A stretch of DNA of 5,543 nucleotides from Chitinivibrionales bacterium (GCA_014729595.1 WJJU01000170.1:1-5543), one strand, 5' to 3'. Shown: positions 1 through 5,543, numbered from the stretch's first letter. The notes: generated by a model not told the origin, from the sequence alone. Numbers and translations are program-made.

Positions 1-715
1 CGGCAAATGGTATCCGATGAGCTTCAAAACGACGCGCCAGAAAGCTCAAATCAAAATCGACAATGTTCCAGCCGATGATAACGTCGGGATCTTCATCGGC
101 CATTACCGTTAAGAAACGCACCAGCAATTCTTTTTCATCACGGCAATAGCTTATCTCGTCGGTGTCGTCAAGATCCCCGATCATCAAGACCGTTCGACGC
201 CGCGCGGCACAGGCGATACTGTAGAGCCGCCGAGTACTGACGCAGGTCTCGATATCCAGCGATAGCACCCGAAATTTAGTCGTGACGTCGGCGCCGCGAA
301 TCCTTGGATTGCGGTAAACGGCGACGCCCTTCTCGATTCGCTCTTCCCCCTCCACACGGAACCCGCCCGCAACCCGTCGTTCCATAAGAAATCGTTCCAC
401 CGGGTGCACATCGGATTCGTAGGTCCGCACCCCCGCTCGGCGAAGACGCTTGGCACAGTTTTGAAGTTCCGTATACGTACGAAAATAGAGGCAGTCAACA
501 TCGTACCCGTCCATGGAATGCATTGCGAGAGGCTTTCGCTCATCCGCCTCTTGTGTCAGCGATTCCGGGGTGTCGCGCGAAACAAAAAACGGAGGTCTAA
601 AATTATCGATTAGAACTCGGACGGGCGGCCCTTCGCCTGAAGCACCGTAGAGAGTGATCACCAACCCTTGCGAGACGTCGCGATGTGAGTGGGTTAAAAG
701 AAAACAGGTTTGCAT
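1..715 (-). CDS. polB: DNA polymerase II, family B (N-terminal part, cut by window edge)
   Basis: Family B replicative/repair polymerase; the known E. coli homologue (Pol II) does translesion synthesis and replication restart in the cytoplasm. Only residues 1-238 are present, covering the N-terminal domain and the first half of the 3'-5' exonuclease; the polymerase palm lies beyond the left edge. The start LLTHSHRDVSQG (residues 6-17) resembles the start of E. coli Pol II, as does YESDVHPVERFLMER (99-113). Exo I is SLDIET (152-157; D154 and E156 are the metal ligands) and Exo II is DVIIGWNIVDFD (211-222, D222), so proofreading residues seen so far are intact. The ATG at 715-713 is the first one after an in-frame TGA about 80-100 bases upstream, and it gives the family's normal N-terminus. 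No good Shine-Dalgarno is visible; an AAGG lies rather far upstream. No LexA box of the E. coli type was seen upstream. It is transcribed away from the envelope operon. Confidence 0.93.
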   Translation of the reverse strand, partial: MQTCFLLTHSHRDVSQGLVITLYGASGEGPPVRVLIDNFRPPFFVSRDTPESLTQEADERKPLAMHSMDGYDVDCLYFRTYTELQNCAKRLRRAGVRTYESDVHPVERFLMERRVAGGFRVEGEERIEKGVAVYRNPRIRGADVTTKFRVLSLDIETCVSTRRLYSIACAARRRTVLMIGDLDDTDEISYCRDEKELLVRFLTVMADEDPDVIIGWNIVDFDLSFLARRFEAHRIPFA

Positions 716-1045
716 AGCATTACTGAGCGCCTTACTAGGGAATGGTATCCCCGCCGCTTGTTTCAACGAGGAAGAATTGCATCCCCGGCGAAGAGCGAAT
801 CCTTCTCATGTGCTTGATCGGCCAACATCTCGAATTCCAACCTAAGCTGATTGCATCCAATCCGAAAAAATAGCCCATTGCGTAACTATTGCGCGAGGAT
901 CAGATTTTGACGTGGGTCAGTCCCGACGTCGCAAACCGGCCATCAAGGAAACGGATGCGGAAAAGCCTGAAAGTCGACCGCGCAAGGTGTACCTAAGCGT
1001 AGTTCGTGGAGCATGGGATATGATGAAGGTCGGCTCTGGGGAGTT

Positions 1046-1123
1046 GGGCCTCAGACCGCGGCGACACGGTCATTCGCCGTCGTCCGGAGCGTGCGCCGGC
1101 TCAGCAATCCGGGGGGCCTTTTT
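1046..1123 (+). ncRNA. Candidate structured RNA 3' end or complex terminator (three-way junction plus U tract)
   Basis: Seen by hand pairing. A closing stem pairs 1046-1052 with 1113-1119 (7 pairs, two of them G-U). Inside it are two hairpins: 1059-1064 with 1074-1079 (CGGCGA/TCGCCG, 9-base loop, extendable by one G-U), and 1084-1088 with 1108-1112 (CCGGA/TCCGG, extending into the closing stem). The structure is followed by five T residues (1119-1123, the first shared with the stem). This is the layout expected of a small-RNA 3' end or a Rho-independent terminator of a rightward transcript starting somewhere in 850-1045. It matches no RNA family I know; 6S, 4.5S/SRP, RNase P and c-di-GMP riboswitch signatures were considered and not found. 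GC-rich DNA pairs easily by chance, so confidence is low. Confidence 0.3.
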
Positions 1124-1128
1124 CGTGA

Positions 1129-1284
1129 ATGGGGTGCCGAAATGTATTATTAGGATTGGTTTCACGCATCGCCTCCCCGAGCGGTGAGGCTTTGCGGAAG
1201 CTTGGTGCGGATGAAGAAGCGAAAAATACCAAGACATTTGAAATTGGAACCGTGGAAGAGGCGGGCAAGATATTATGGCAATGA
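1129..1284 (+). CDS. Possible small ORF, 51 aa, or remnant of a larger gene
   Basis: An ATG at 1129 opens 51 codons to TGA at 1282-1284. The second half looks protein-like: GEALRKLGADEEAKN (about residues 20-34) followed by TFEIGTVEEAGKILWQ at the C-terminus, with acid/base-rich helical content and codon choice similar to the neighbouring genes. The first 18 residues are less convincing. There is no Shine-Dalgarno before the ATG (six Gs lie more than 10 bases upstream), and the start sits just after the T run of the candidate structured RNA. It ends 50 bases before the next gene. I recognise no family. It may be a real small protein, the surviving 3' end of a decayed gene, or a chance frame. 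Confidence 0.22.
   Translation: MGCRNVLLGLVSRIASPSGEALRKLGADEEAKNTKTFEIGTVEEAGKILWQ
1171..1190 (+). other. Hairpin followed by a short T run
   Basis: GCCTC at 1171-1175 pairs with GAGGC at 1186-1190. Inside, after one C/T mismatch, CC (1177-1178) pairs with GG (1183-1184) around a GAGC loop. Only three T residues follow, so it is at best a weak terminator for a rightward transcript. It also lies inside the possible 51-codon frame, where it could simply reflect coding sequence. Confidence 0.2.
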
Positions 1285-1322
1285 ACACATAAGGAAAATC
1301 CGTAAACCATACATCTAGTAGT

Positions 1323-1330
1323 AAGGAGGA
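1323..1330 (+). promoter_or_regulatory. Strong Shine-Dalgarno for the gene at 1335
   Basis: AAGGAGGA, with the GGAGG core at 1325-1329 and five bases to the ATG at 1335. It is the strongest ribosome-binding site in the window, it fixes the start of the first operon gene, and it suggests high translation of that small protein. Confidence 0.85.
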
Positions 1331-1334
1331 TCGC

Positions 1335-1694
1335 ATGGAACAGGACAACGTGTGGGAAAAGATCAAGAAGGGACTGAAGGACGGCGCCGCGACATCGATG
1401 GAGAAAATCGAGGAGTACACGAAGGTCGGGAAGCTCAAAATCGAAGAGCTTGCGGCGAGGCGCAAGATTGAGCGCAACGCGGTCGACATCGGTGAAAGAG
1501 TCGTCGAGCTTATGAATGAAGGACGTGGGAGCGAGATCGAGAGTGACTTGACCGTGCGAAAAGCGGTGGAAAGCATTGGAGATCTTAAGCGGGAACTTGA
1601 AGAAATCGACAAGAAAATTAAAATCGTTCCCGATGAAGTCAAAGCGGCCAAAGAAGAAAAGAGCCGCGCGGAAGAAGAGCCGACCGCTATCTAA
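1335..1694 (+). CDS. Small charged helical/coiled-coil protein of unknown function, 119 aa
   Basis: The function is not known. The 119-residue product is very rich in Lys and Glu, has no signal peptide, no membrane segment and no cysteine, and is predicted from its pattern to be almost wholly helical. Residues 4-60 form an amphipathic stretch (VWEKIKKGLKDGA, then MEKIEEYTKVGKLKIEEL). A GRGSE turn follows at about 63-67, then a coiled-coil-like helix at about 73-112 (LKRELEEIDKKIK at 84-96), ending in an acidic tail. This resembles small cytoplasmic coiled-coil proteins seen in many uncultured bacteria; a link to phasin-like or YtxH-like proteins is a guess only. The start is fixed by a strong Shine-Dalgarno. 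Its TAA overlaps the ATG of the M23 peptidase by one base (TAATG), so the two are probably co-translated and may act together. Confidence 0.85.
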   Translation: MEQDNVWEKIKKGLKDGAATSMEKIEEYTKVGKLKIEELAARRKIERNAVDIGERVVELMNEGRGSEIESDLTVRKAVESIGDLKRELEEIDKKIKIVPDEVKAAKEEKSRAEEEPTAI

Positions 1695-2590
1695 TGCCCA
1701 AAAAAGCTATTGAATTGGCAATCGTTCCGGAGGGCAAGGCGCGAACCCGGTATTTCCGGATTCGCGTCGTTGCCGTCGTTGCGGTTGTGCTGGTTTGTAT
1801 CGGAGGATTCGTCGGCTATTGTATCCCATTCAACAGCCTTACCGTCAATGTTGTCGAGCAAAACCAAAAAAAGAACCTGGCGGAACAAAATCGCAAACTA
1901 CTCAAAAAGATACATCACATGGCCGGGGCACTTAAATCGCTTGAGCAACAGATTCGCACGCTGGAGGGTCGGCGAAAAACTATCGAAAATACGGTGAGTA
2001 TCGACCATGTAAGAGAGAGCGCACATATCGAGCGGGCGGCTTTGCCGGACACGATCGGACGCGCGGGCGTACTGGCGTATATCGAACGACGGCATAAGCA
2101 TCTTGAAGCCTTGGCGCTCAAATTCAAAGAAAACCCCGATGACGTCGTTCGAATACCGCTGATTTATCCCATTGAAGAGGAAACGGCGGTCATCGCTCGA
2201 TTCGGCGAAATGAAAGATCCGTTCACCGGCGCGGTAAAACGACACTATGGAATAGACTTCGCAGGTGTTCGCGGCACTCCCGTACGAGCAACCGCCTCGG
2301 GAAAGGTGATTAAAACCGAAGTACACAATGCCTGGGGACGGCGCGTGACCATATCTCACGGTTTCGGCTTCACCACCGTCTATGCGCATCTTAATTCGGT
2401 CACCGTCGGAAGAGGGCGGCGAGTCGAACGGGGGGATCGCATCGGCACACTTGGTGCGACGGGTCTGGCTACCGGTCCCCATCTCCATTATGAAATCCGT
2501 CTTCACGGCGAACCGGTTAATCCCGAATTATATTTTTTTCCGCCCCTTACCTCTTTACAGCGTTCGGTACGAGCAAATTCTCTTCAATGA
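1694..2590 (+). CDS. Membrane-anchored M23 (LytM-type) peptidoglycan endopeptidase
   Basis: Predicted zinc metallopeptidase that cuts peptide cross-links in peptidoglycan, or a divisome/elongasome-linked regulator of amidases, in the periplasm. The 298 residues are in order: a short basic cytoplasmic tail (1-22), one membrane helix (about 24-44), a coiled coil (about 53-100), a linker with a second helical part (to about 148), and an M23 domain (about 160-282). All catalytic signatures are present: HYGID (H184, D188) and HLH (H263, H265), with H232 in YAHL. By family knowledge H184, D188 and H265 bind zinc while H232 and H263 act in catalysis, so the enzyme is probably active, unlike the degenerate EnvC/NlpD LytM domains. 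The layout of membrane helix, coiled coil and M23 is like MepM/DipM/EnvC-type envelope proteins. Translation is coupled to both neighbours (TAATG upstream, ATGA downstream). Confidence 0.92.
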   Translation: MPKKAIELAIVPEGKARTRYFRIRVVAVVAVVLVCIGGFVGYCIPFNSLTVNVVEQNQKKNLAEQNRKLLKKIHHMAGALKSLEQQIRTLEGRRKTIENTVSIDHVRESAHIERAALPDTIGRAGVLAYIERRHKHLEALALKFKENPDDVVRIPLIYPIEEETAVIARFGEMKDPFTGAVKRHYGIDFAGVRGTPVRATASGKVIKTEVHNAWGRRVTISHGFGFTTVYAHLNSVTVGRGRRVERGDRIGTLGATGLATGPHLHYEIRLHGEPVNPELYFFPPLTSLQRSVRANSLQ

Positions 2591-3621
2591 AACTGCTGAT
2601 AATCCGTTTGTCATCGATGGGCGATGTCATACTCGCGACCTCGCTCTTTGGGTATCTATCCCGTGTTCAGCCCGATTCCGAGTTGCACTTTGTTACCGAT
2701 AAGCACTATGCGGAATTGTTTTGCGATGATCATCGCTTGGCCTCGGTTACGGGGGTTTCTCGTCATAATCTCGGAGAGGCGATCAAGGAGTTGGCTCAAC
2801 GCCAATGGGATTTAATTGTTGACCTTCAGAACAACCGCCGCACCGCCCGTATTCTCGCACACTACATGCCGTCGGTATCCACCGGTGTCTTCAACAAGCT
2901 TCATCGGGAACGCTTTGCCCTTCTTACCCTTCGTCGTGACCGCTATCCGGCGGGAAGAGACGTTGCCGCGCGATATCTGGAGGCGGCGGGATACCATTCA
3001 CTTTCCAGGGACGACATACCACCACTTTATCTGCCGCTTAGGGGTAATGGTGATACGGTAAACAAAATTGTCGAAAACACCCATAGCGTTGTTCGCCCCA
3101 TGATTGCGCTTGTACCGTTCTCGGCGTGGCGCAATAAACAGTGGCCGCTCAGCCGGTTTTGCACCGTCGGAAAATACTTCCAAACAAACGGATGGAATGT
3201 GGTTGTTTTCGGCGGCCCCGGTGATCGCCGCCCCGCTCGTCGATTATGCGAGGCAATTGGAGGTTCATGCGTTTCGGTCGCGGGTGAAGGCTCCTTGTAT
3301 GAGCTGGGATGTCTGATGAAGCGGTGCCGGCTCTGCTTTGGTAACGATACCGGCTTAACGCACCTGGCGAGAGCTTGCGGCGTTCGTACCGGCGTTATTT
3401 ACGGCTCGACCACGCGCCACTTCGGCTTTTTCCCGTATGGTATCCCCCCATACCGCGTTTTCGAGACTCCCTTGTGGTGTCGTCCCTGCCATGCTCACGG
3501 CGGCAACGTATGCCCTCGGCTTACCAGACCCTGCCTCCGCCGCATCGACCCACAGTCCGTAATTGCCGGTTTAGAGGACCTCTGCATAAGCGAACGAGCA
3601 CGCGAAGTCGCCGAGGAGTAG
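2587..3621 (+). CDS. Glycosyltransferase family 9 (ADP-heptose:LPS heptosyltransferase type)
   Basis: A GT-B fold enzyme of the GT9 family, which transfers heptose from ADP-heptose to the growing LPS inner core at the cytoplasmic face of the inner membrane. It is 344 residues, the usual length. N-terminal RLSSMGDVIL (7-16) carries the family's catalytic Asp (D13). The nucleotide-sugar half has WRNKQWPLSRF (181-191) and VVVFGGPGD (205-213), then the GT9 signature FGNDTGLTHLA (251-261). The C-terminus has FGFFPYG and a cysteine group, C298, C301, C309 and C316, which resembles that of WaaF-like members. WaaF versus WaaC or WaaQ cannot be decided here, so no symbol is given. Its ATG overlaps the M23 stop (ATGA) and has no Shine-Dalgarno, so it probably depends on translational coupling. 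Confidence 0.9.
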   Translation: MKLLIIRLSSMGDVILATSLFGYLSRVQPDSELHFVTDKHYAELFCDDHRLASVTGVSRHNLGEAIKELAQRQWDLIVDLQNNRRTARILAHYMPSVSTGVFNKLHRERFALLTLRRDRYPAGRDVAARYLEAAGYHSLSRDDIPPLYLPLRGNGDTVNKIVENTHSVVRPMIALVPFSAWRNKQWPLSRFCTVGKYFQTNGWNVVVFGGPGDRRPARRLCEAIGGSCVSVAGEGSLYELGCLMKRCRLCFGNDTGLTHLARACGVRTGVIYGSTTRHFGFFPYGIPPYRVFETPLWCRPCHAHGGNVCPRLTRPCLRRIDPQSVIAGLEDLCISERAREVAEE

Positions 3622-3687
3622 TTCGGAAGTAAGCGCTTGGCATCCAATGCCTTGACACAATCGTCCCCACCCACCATTTTTTAACGT
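3622..3687 (+). other. 66-base gap with a -35-like TTGACA and a small hairpin
   Basis: GGCAT and ATGCC (3639-3651, three-base loop) form a short hairpin directly before TTGACA (3652-3657), a perfect match to the sigma-70 -35 box. No convincing -10 follows at 16-18 bases; the best AT-rich stretch is at 3676-3684, right before the lipoprotein ATG. There is no Shine-Dalgarno before that ATG. It could be a weak internal promoter or plain spacer. The T run at 3677-3682 is not next to the hairpin, so it does not look like a terminator. Confidence 0.2.
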
Positions 3688-4026
3688 ATGTATCCTGCCG
3701 TTATAACCTTACCGGTCCTTTGTCTTCTCCTGTTTTCAGGCTGTGCAAAGAAAGAGAAGGAAACCGTCGTCCCCGCGACCGAGCCAATTATCGAATACCT
3801 CGCGGGTATCGAGATTCTTGGCCGCACCAATGCTTCAGCGCAAGAAAAGGCGCGTCGCTATGTGCAATTGGAGCAAATAACCGGCGTTACCGCCGACAGC
3901 GCGCAGGCTTTTCTCAGAAAACACGGAACGGATCCCCAAAAATGGAAAATGATTCACGAAAGAATGATTGAACAACTCAATGAAAAGGGTTCGTCCCCCC
4001 GAAAGGAGAACAGCAATGGCGAGTGA
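3688..4026 (+). CDS. Small lipoprotein of unknown function, 112 aa
   Basis: The N-terminus is a short lipoprotein signal: a hydrophobic core (VITLPVLCLLLF) ending in LFSGC, with the lipid-modified cysteine at C19. Phe at -3 is less usual than Leu but is tolerated. The mature part, about 94 residues, begins with a charged KKEKE tether, followed by mostly helical sequence (EKARRYVQLEQITGV at about 53-67, then LRKHGTDPQKWKMIHERM) and a polar tail. I recognise no family; it should sit in the inner or outer membrane facing the periplasm. An in-frame TAA lies only two codons before the ATG, so no longer start is possible, although no Shine-Dalgarno is seen. The stop lies 11 bases inside the thioredoxin gene, which indicates coupling. 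Confidence 0.82.
   Translation: MYPAVITLPVLCLLLFSGCAKKEKETVVPATEPIIEYLAGIEILGRTNASAQEKARRYVQLEQITGVTADSAQAFLRKHGTDPQKWKMIHERMIEQLNEKGSSPRKENSNGE
4003..4008 (+). promoter_or_regulatory. Shine-Dalgarno that fixes the thioredoxin start
   Basis: AAGGAG lies seven bases before the ATG at 4016, within the end of the lipoprotein gene. It decides for the 4016 start over an in-frame ATG at 3968 that would add a 16-residue, Arg-rich extension lacking any signal-peptide character. Confidence 0.8.
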
Positions 4027-4351
4027 GAACCTCAAAGAGATGACCGATGATACGTTTCAGGCGGAGGCACTGGAGTCCAAACTACCGGTGGTTGTCGATT
4101 TTTGGGCACCCTGGTGCGGCCCATGCAAAATGCTTACGCCGATCCTGGAGGAACTCGCCGAAGAATACGACGGCAACGTTGTGTTCGCCAAGATCAACAT
4201 CGACGACAATCCGCACGTGGCGTCCAAGTATGGTATCAACAGTATCCCCAGTCTTCTGTTCATCAAGAATGGAAGCGTGGAGGATCAACAGGTAGGTCTT
4301 TTAGCCAAGGGCCCTCTTAAAGCAAAGATTGATAAGTTCATCGGGGCCTGA
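4016..4351 (+). CDS. trxA: Thioredoxin
   Basis: A 111-residue cytoplasmic dithiol-disulfide oxidoreductase, close to the 109 residues of E. coli Trx1. The active site is WCGPCK (33-38; C34 and C37), preceded by VVVDFWAPW with the buried Asp at D28. The cis-proline is P78 in NSIPSLLFIKNG (75-86), and the C-terminal VGLLAKGPLK matches the VGALSKGQLK stretch of classical thioredoxins. There is no signal peptide. It would be reduced by thioredoxin reductase, which is not in the window, and would supply electrons to ribonucleotide reductase, PAPS or methionine sulfoxide reductases and similar enzymes. The start overlaps the lipoprotein gene by 11 bases, so it is probably part of the same transcript. 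Confidence 0.96.
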   Translation: MASENLKEMTDDTFQAEALESKLPVVVDFWAPWCGPCKMLTPILEELAEEYDGNVVFAKINIDDNPHVASKYGINSIPSLLFIKNGSVEDQQVGLLAKGPLKAKIDKFIGA

Positions 4352-4370
4352 TGAGCGGAATCGGAGTACG

Positions 4371-5543
4371 ATGAAAGTTCTGGTATTAAACCCGCCGTTT
4401 CTACCCAAATATTCGCGGGAATCGCGCTCGCCCGCCGTAACCAAAAGCGGCACGCTTTACTATCCCATGTGGTTGTCGTACGCGGCGGGCTATCTTGAAA
4501 AAAGCGGTCATGAAGTGCTGCTGATCGATGCTCCGGCCGCCGGGCAAGGGGTCGAGGAGATTGTGCGCAGGGCTGAAACGTTCGCCCCCGGTCTGGCGGT
4601 AATCGACACTTCCACGCCAAGTATCTACAACGATGTAGAGGTGGCATCCAAGCTCAAAGCTCGAATACCCGGCCTTATAACCATTCTGGTCGGGGTTCAT
4701 GTTTCCGCTCTACCGGTCGAAACGCTCCAAATCGACGACCAGGTTGATGCGGCGGCCTATGGAGAGTACGACGCCACCGTGGTGGCGACGGCGACGGCGG
4801 TGCAGGAAGGCGGTGGCCGTAAGGCGCTCAGCGGAATAAAGGGAATCGCTTATCGCGATTCCGAAGGGACGATAGTAAAAAACGATCCTCGACCGTATAT
4901 TGAAGATCTGGATGACCTTCCGTTTGTATCGGCGGTATACCACCGTCATCTATCAATCGAGCCGTACTTCTACGGTCACAGCCGCCACCCGATCGTCGCC
5001 CTTGTCACCGGCAGGGGTTGCCCCTTTCGCTGCACCTACTGTGTCGTTCCTCAGACGCTTCAGGGGCATCGTTATCGAAAGCGTTCAGTCGATAATGTTG
5101 CCGCGGAATTCAAGTACATAAACGATAATTTCCCTCACGCCAAAGAAATCATGATCGAAGACGATACGCTGACGGCGGACCACAAGCGCTGCCGACGGCT
5201 TTCGGAGCGGCTTATCGAAATCGGCGCAACGCGTATCCCGTGGTCGGCAAATGCGCGAGCCGATGTCGATTACGACACAATGCGGCTCATGAAGCGAGCG
5301 GGGTGCCGCTTGTTCTGCGTCGGCTTCGAGAGCGGCGACCAACGGATACTGGACAATATCCGCAAGGGCACCAAATTAGAGCGTATTCGGGAATTTGTTA
5401 GGGATGCGAAACGTGCGGGTATACTCGTCCATGGCTGTTTTATGGTGGGAAATCGCGGCGAAACCCGTCAGACACTTGAAACAACGCTTCGATTCGCCAA
5501 GGAACTTAATCCCGACACCGCACAGTTCTACCCGATCATGGTC
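4371..5543 (+). CDS. B12-binding-type radical SAM protein (N-terminal 391 residues, cut by window edge)
   Basis: The open frame runs without a stop from ATG 4371 to the right edge. Residues 1-150 look like the Rossmann-like cobalamin-binding domain typical of this superfamily: MKVLVLNPPF at the start, YPMWLSYAAGYLEKSGHEVLLID (31-53), and VGVHVSALP (107-115). No DxHxxG cobalamin-ligand motif is seen, as is common in BchE-like members. The radical SAM core starts near 205 and has CPFRCTYC (C217, C221, C224), the CxxxCxxC ligands of the 4Fe-4S cluster. It is followed by IMIEDDTLT (260-268), SANARADVD, and a GFESGDQRILDNIRKGT-like stretch typical of the family. The end, FYPIMV, usually precedes a YPGT motif outside the window. 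The substrate is unknown; relatives act on lipids, tetrapyrroles and antibiotics. The start has GGAG four bases upstream and lies 19 bases after thioredoxin. Confidence 0.9.
   Translation, partial: MKVLVLNPPFLPKYSRESRSPAVTKSGTLYYPMWLSYAAGYLEKSGHEVLLIDAPAAGQGVEEIVRRAETFAPGLAVIDTSTPSIYNDVEVASKLKARIPGLITILVGVHVSALPVETLQIDDQVDAAAYGEYDATVVATATAVQEGGGRKALSGIKGIAYRDSEGTIVKNDPRPYIEDLDDLPFVSAVYHRHLSIEPYFYGHSRHPIVALVTGRGCPFRCTYCVVPQTLQGHRYRKRSVDNVAAEFKYINDNFPHAKEIMIEDDTLTADHKRCRRLSERLIEIGATRIPWSANARADVDYDTMRLMKRAGCRLFCVGFESGDQRILDNIRKGTKLERIREFVRDAKRAGILVHGCFMVGNRGETRQTLETTLRFAKELNPDTAQFYPIMV

Larger units (their letters stand above)
716..1334. other. 619-base intergenic region between divergent polB and the envelope operon
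   Basis: No confident protein gene fits here on either strand. The polB-proximal part (716-900) shows only short repeats: ATTGCATCC occurs at 776-784 and 850-858, and ATTGCG occurs twice, 11 bases apart, at 877-893. The middle (about 1046-1123) folds on paper into a three-way junction ending in five T residues. A second hairpin is at 1171-1190, and a 51-codon open frame covers 1129-1284. Promoters for polB (leftward) and for the operon at 1335 (rightward) must lie here or further away, but I found no -35/-10 pair that I would defend. No tRNA, rRNA, tmRNA, RNase P RNA or known riboswitch signature was recognised. Confidence 0.7.

Noticed and set aside
184..543. Minus-strand open frame of 119 codons
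   Set aside because: It is a different frame of the polB segment; the polB frame carries the DxE and Exo II motifs and a Pol II-like N-terminus.
911..1010. c-di-GMP (GEMM) riboswitch, suggested by CGCAAACCGGCC
   Set aside because: The order of conserved blocks is wrong, and neither the upstream CACAGGGCAAACC-like block nor the GGTAGGTAGCGGGG-like block is present.
1010..1120. SRP (4.5S) or RNase P RNA, suggested by GTCCGGA and GATGAAGGTCGG
   Set aside because: The flanking conserved positions (GGAAGGAAGCAG for SRP; GAGGAAAGTCC and ACAGAAA for RNase P) are absent.
846..1187. Plus-strand open frame with a GTG at 912 (91 codons)
   Set aside because: No ribosome-binding site, an Arg/Gly/Ser-rich product with no recognisable domain, and it runs through the candidate structured RNA. 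The first half has somewhat coding-like codons, so a decayed gene is not fully excluded.
1070..1651. Long minus-strand open frame (193 codons)
   Set aside because: It is antisense to the well-supported coiled-coil gene, and its Ser/Leu-rich product is what the reverse complement of Lys/Glu-rich codons gives.
1898..2506. Minus-strand open frame of 202 codons opposite the M23 gene
   Set aside because: The plus strand encodes a complete M23 protein with all catalytic residues; the minus product shows no domain and is a shadow.
3432..3456. Inverted repeat with a six-C loop (GGTAT...ATACC)
   Set aside because: It lies within the GT9 coding sequence, the frame is intact through the C run (FPYGIPPYRVF), and nothing suggests slippage or termination.
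4773..4799. Palindrome GCCACC-GT-GGTGGC and short GCGACG tandem copies
   Set aside because: They are inside the radical SAM coding frame and encode an Ala/Thr/Val-rich helix; chance in GC-rich codons explains them.
1..5543. CRISPR array, insertion sequence, tRNA or attachment site
   Set aside because: No regularly spaced repeats, terminal inverted repeats, transposase-like protein, or T-loop-like tRNA sequence was found on either strand.

Overview
The window reads as a piece of chromosome from a Gram-negative bacterium. It has a GT9 (heptosyltransferase-type) LPS gene, a membrane-anchored M23 endopeptidase and a lipoprotein, which together imply an outer membrane. Base composition is moderately GC-rich and looks even across the genes. 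Nothing in it looks like phage, plasmid or insertion-sequence DNA. The genes do not fix the phylum; a bacterium outside the well-studied groups would fit, but that is only an impression.

Layout. Positions 1-715 (minus strand) hold the N-terminal 238 residues of a family B DNA polymerase (PolB, DNA polymerase II). Its 3'-5' exonuclease motifs are intact and it runs off the left edge. Positions 716-1334 are a 619-base stretch with no confident gene between polB and a rightward gene cluster. This stretch holds a possible structured RNA or terminator (1046-1123, a three-way junction followed by a T run), a second hairpin (1171-1190), short repeats, and a 51-codon ORF (1129-1284) that might be a small gene or a gene remnant.

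From 1335 to the right edge six genes run on the plus strand: a small charged helical/coiled-coil protein, a membrane-anchored M23 (LytM) peptidase, a GT9 glycosyltransferase, a small lipoprotein, thioredoxin, and the first 391 residues of a B12-binding-type radical SAM protein. The first three are linked by stop/start overlaps (TAATG at 1692-1696, ATGA at 2587-2590). The lipoprotein follows after 66 bases, thioredoxin overlaps the lipoprotein end by 11 bases, and the radical SAM gene starts 19 bases after thioredoxin. This suggests a single operon, possibly with an internal promoter in the 66-base gap.

Functionally the first four products point to the cell envelope: peptidoglycan remodelling, LPS core or other glycan assembly, and an outer-membrane or periplasm-facing lipoprotein. 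Thioredoxin is the standard cytoplasmic reductant. The radical SAM protein belongs to a superfamily that often modifies lipids, tetrapyrroles or secondary metabolites, and its substrate cannot be read from this window. No clearly new system is visible. The best candidates for a second look are the structured intergenic RNA and the unassigned small coiled-coil protein coupled to the M23 peptidase.
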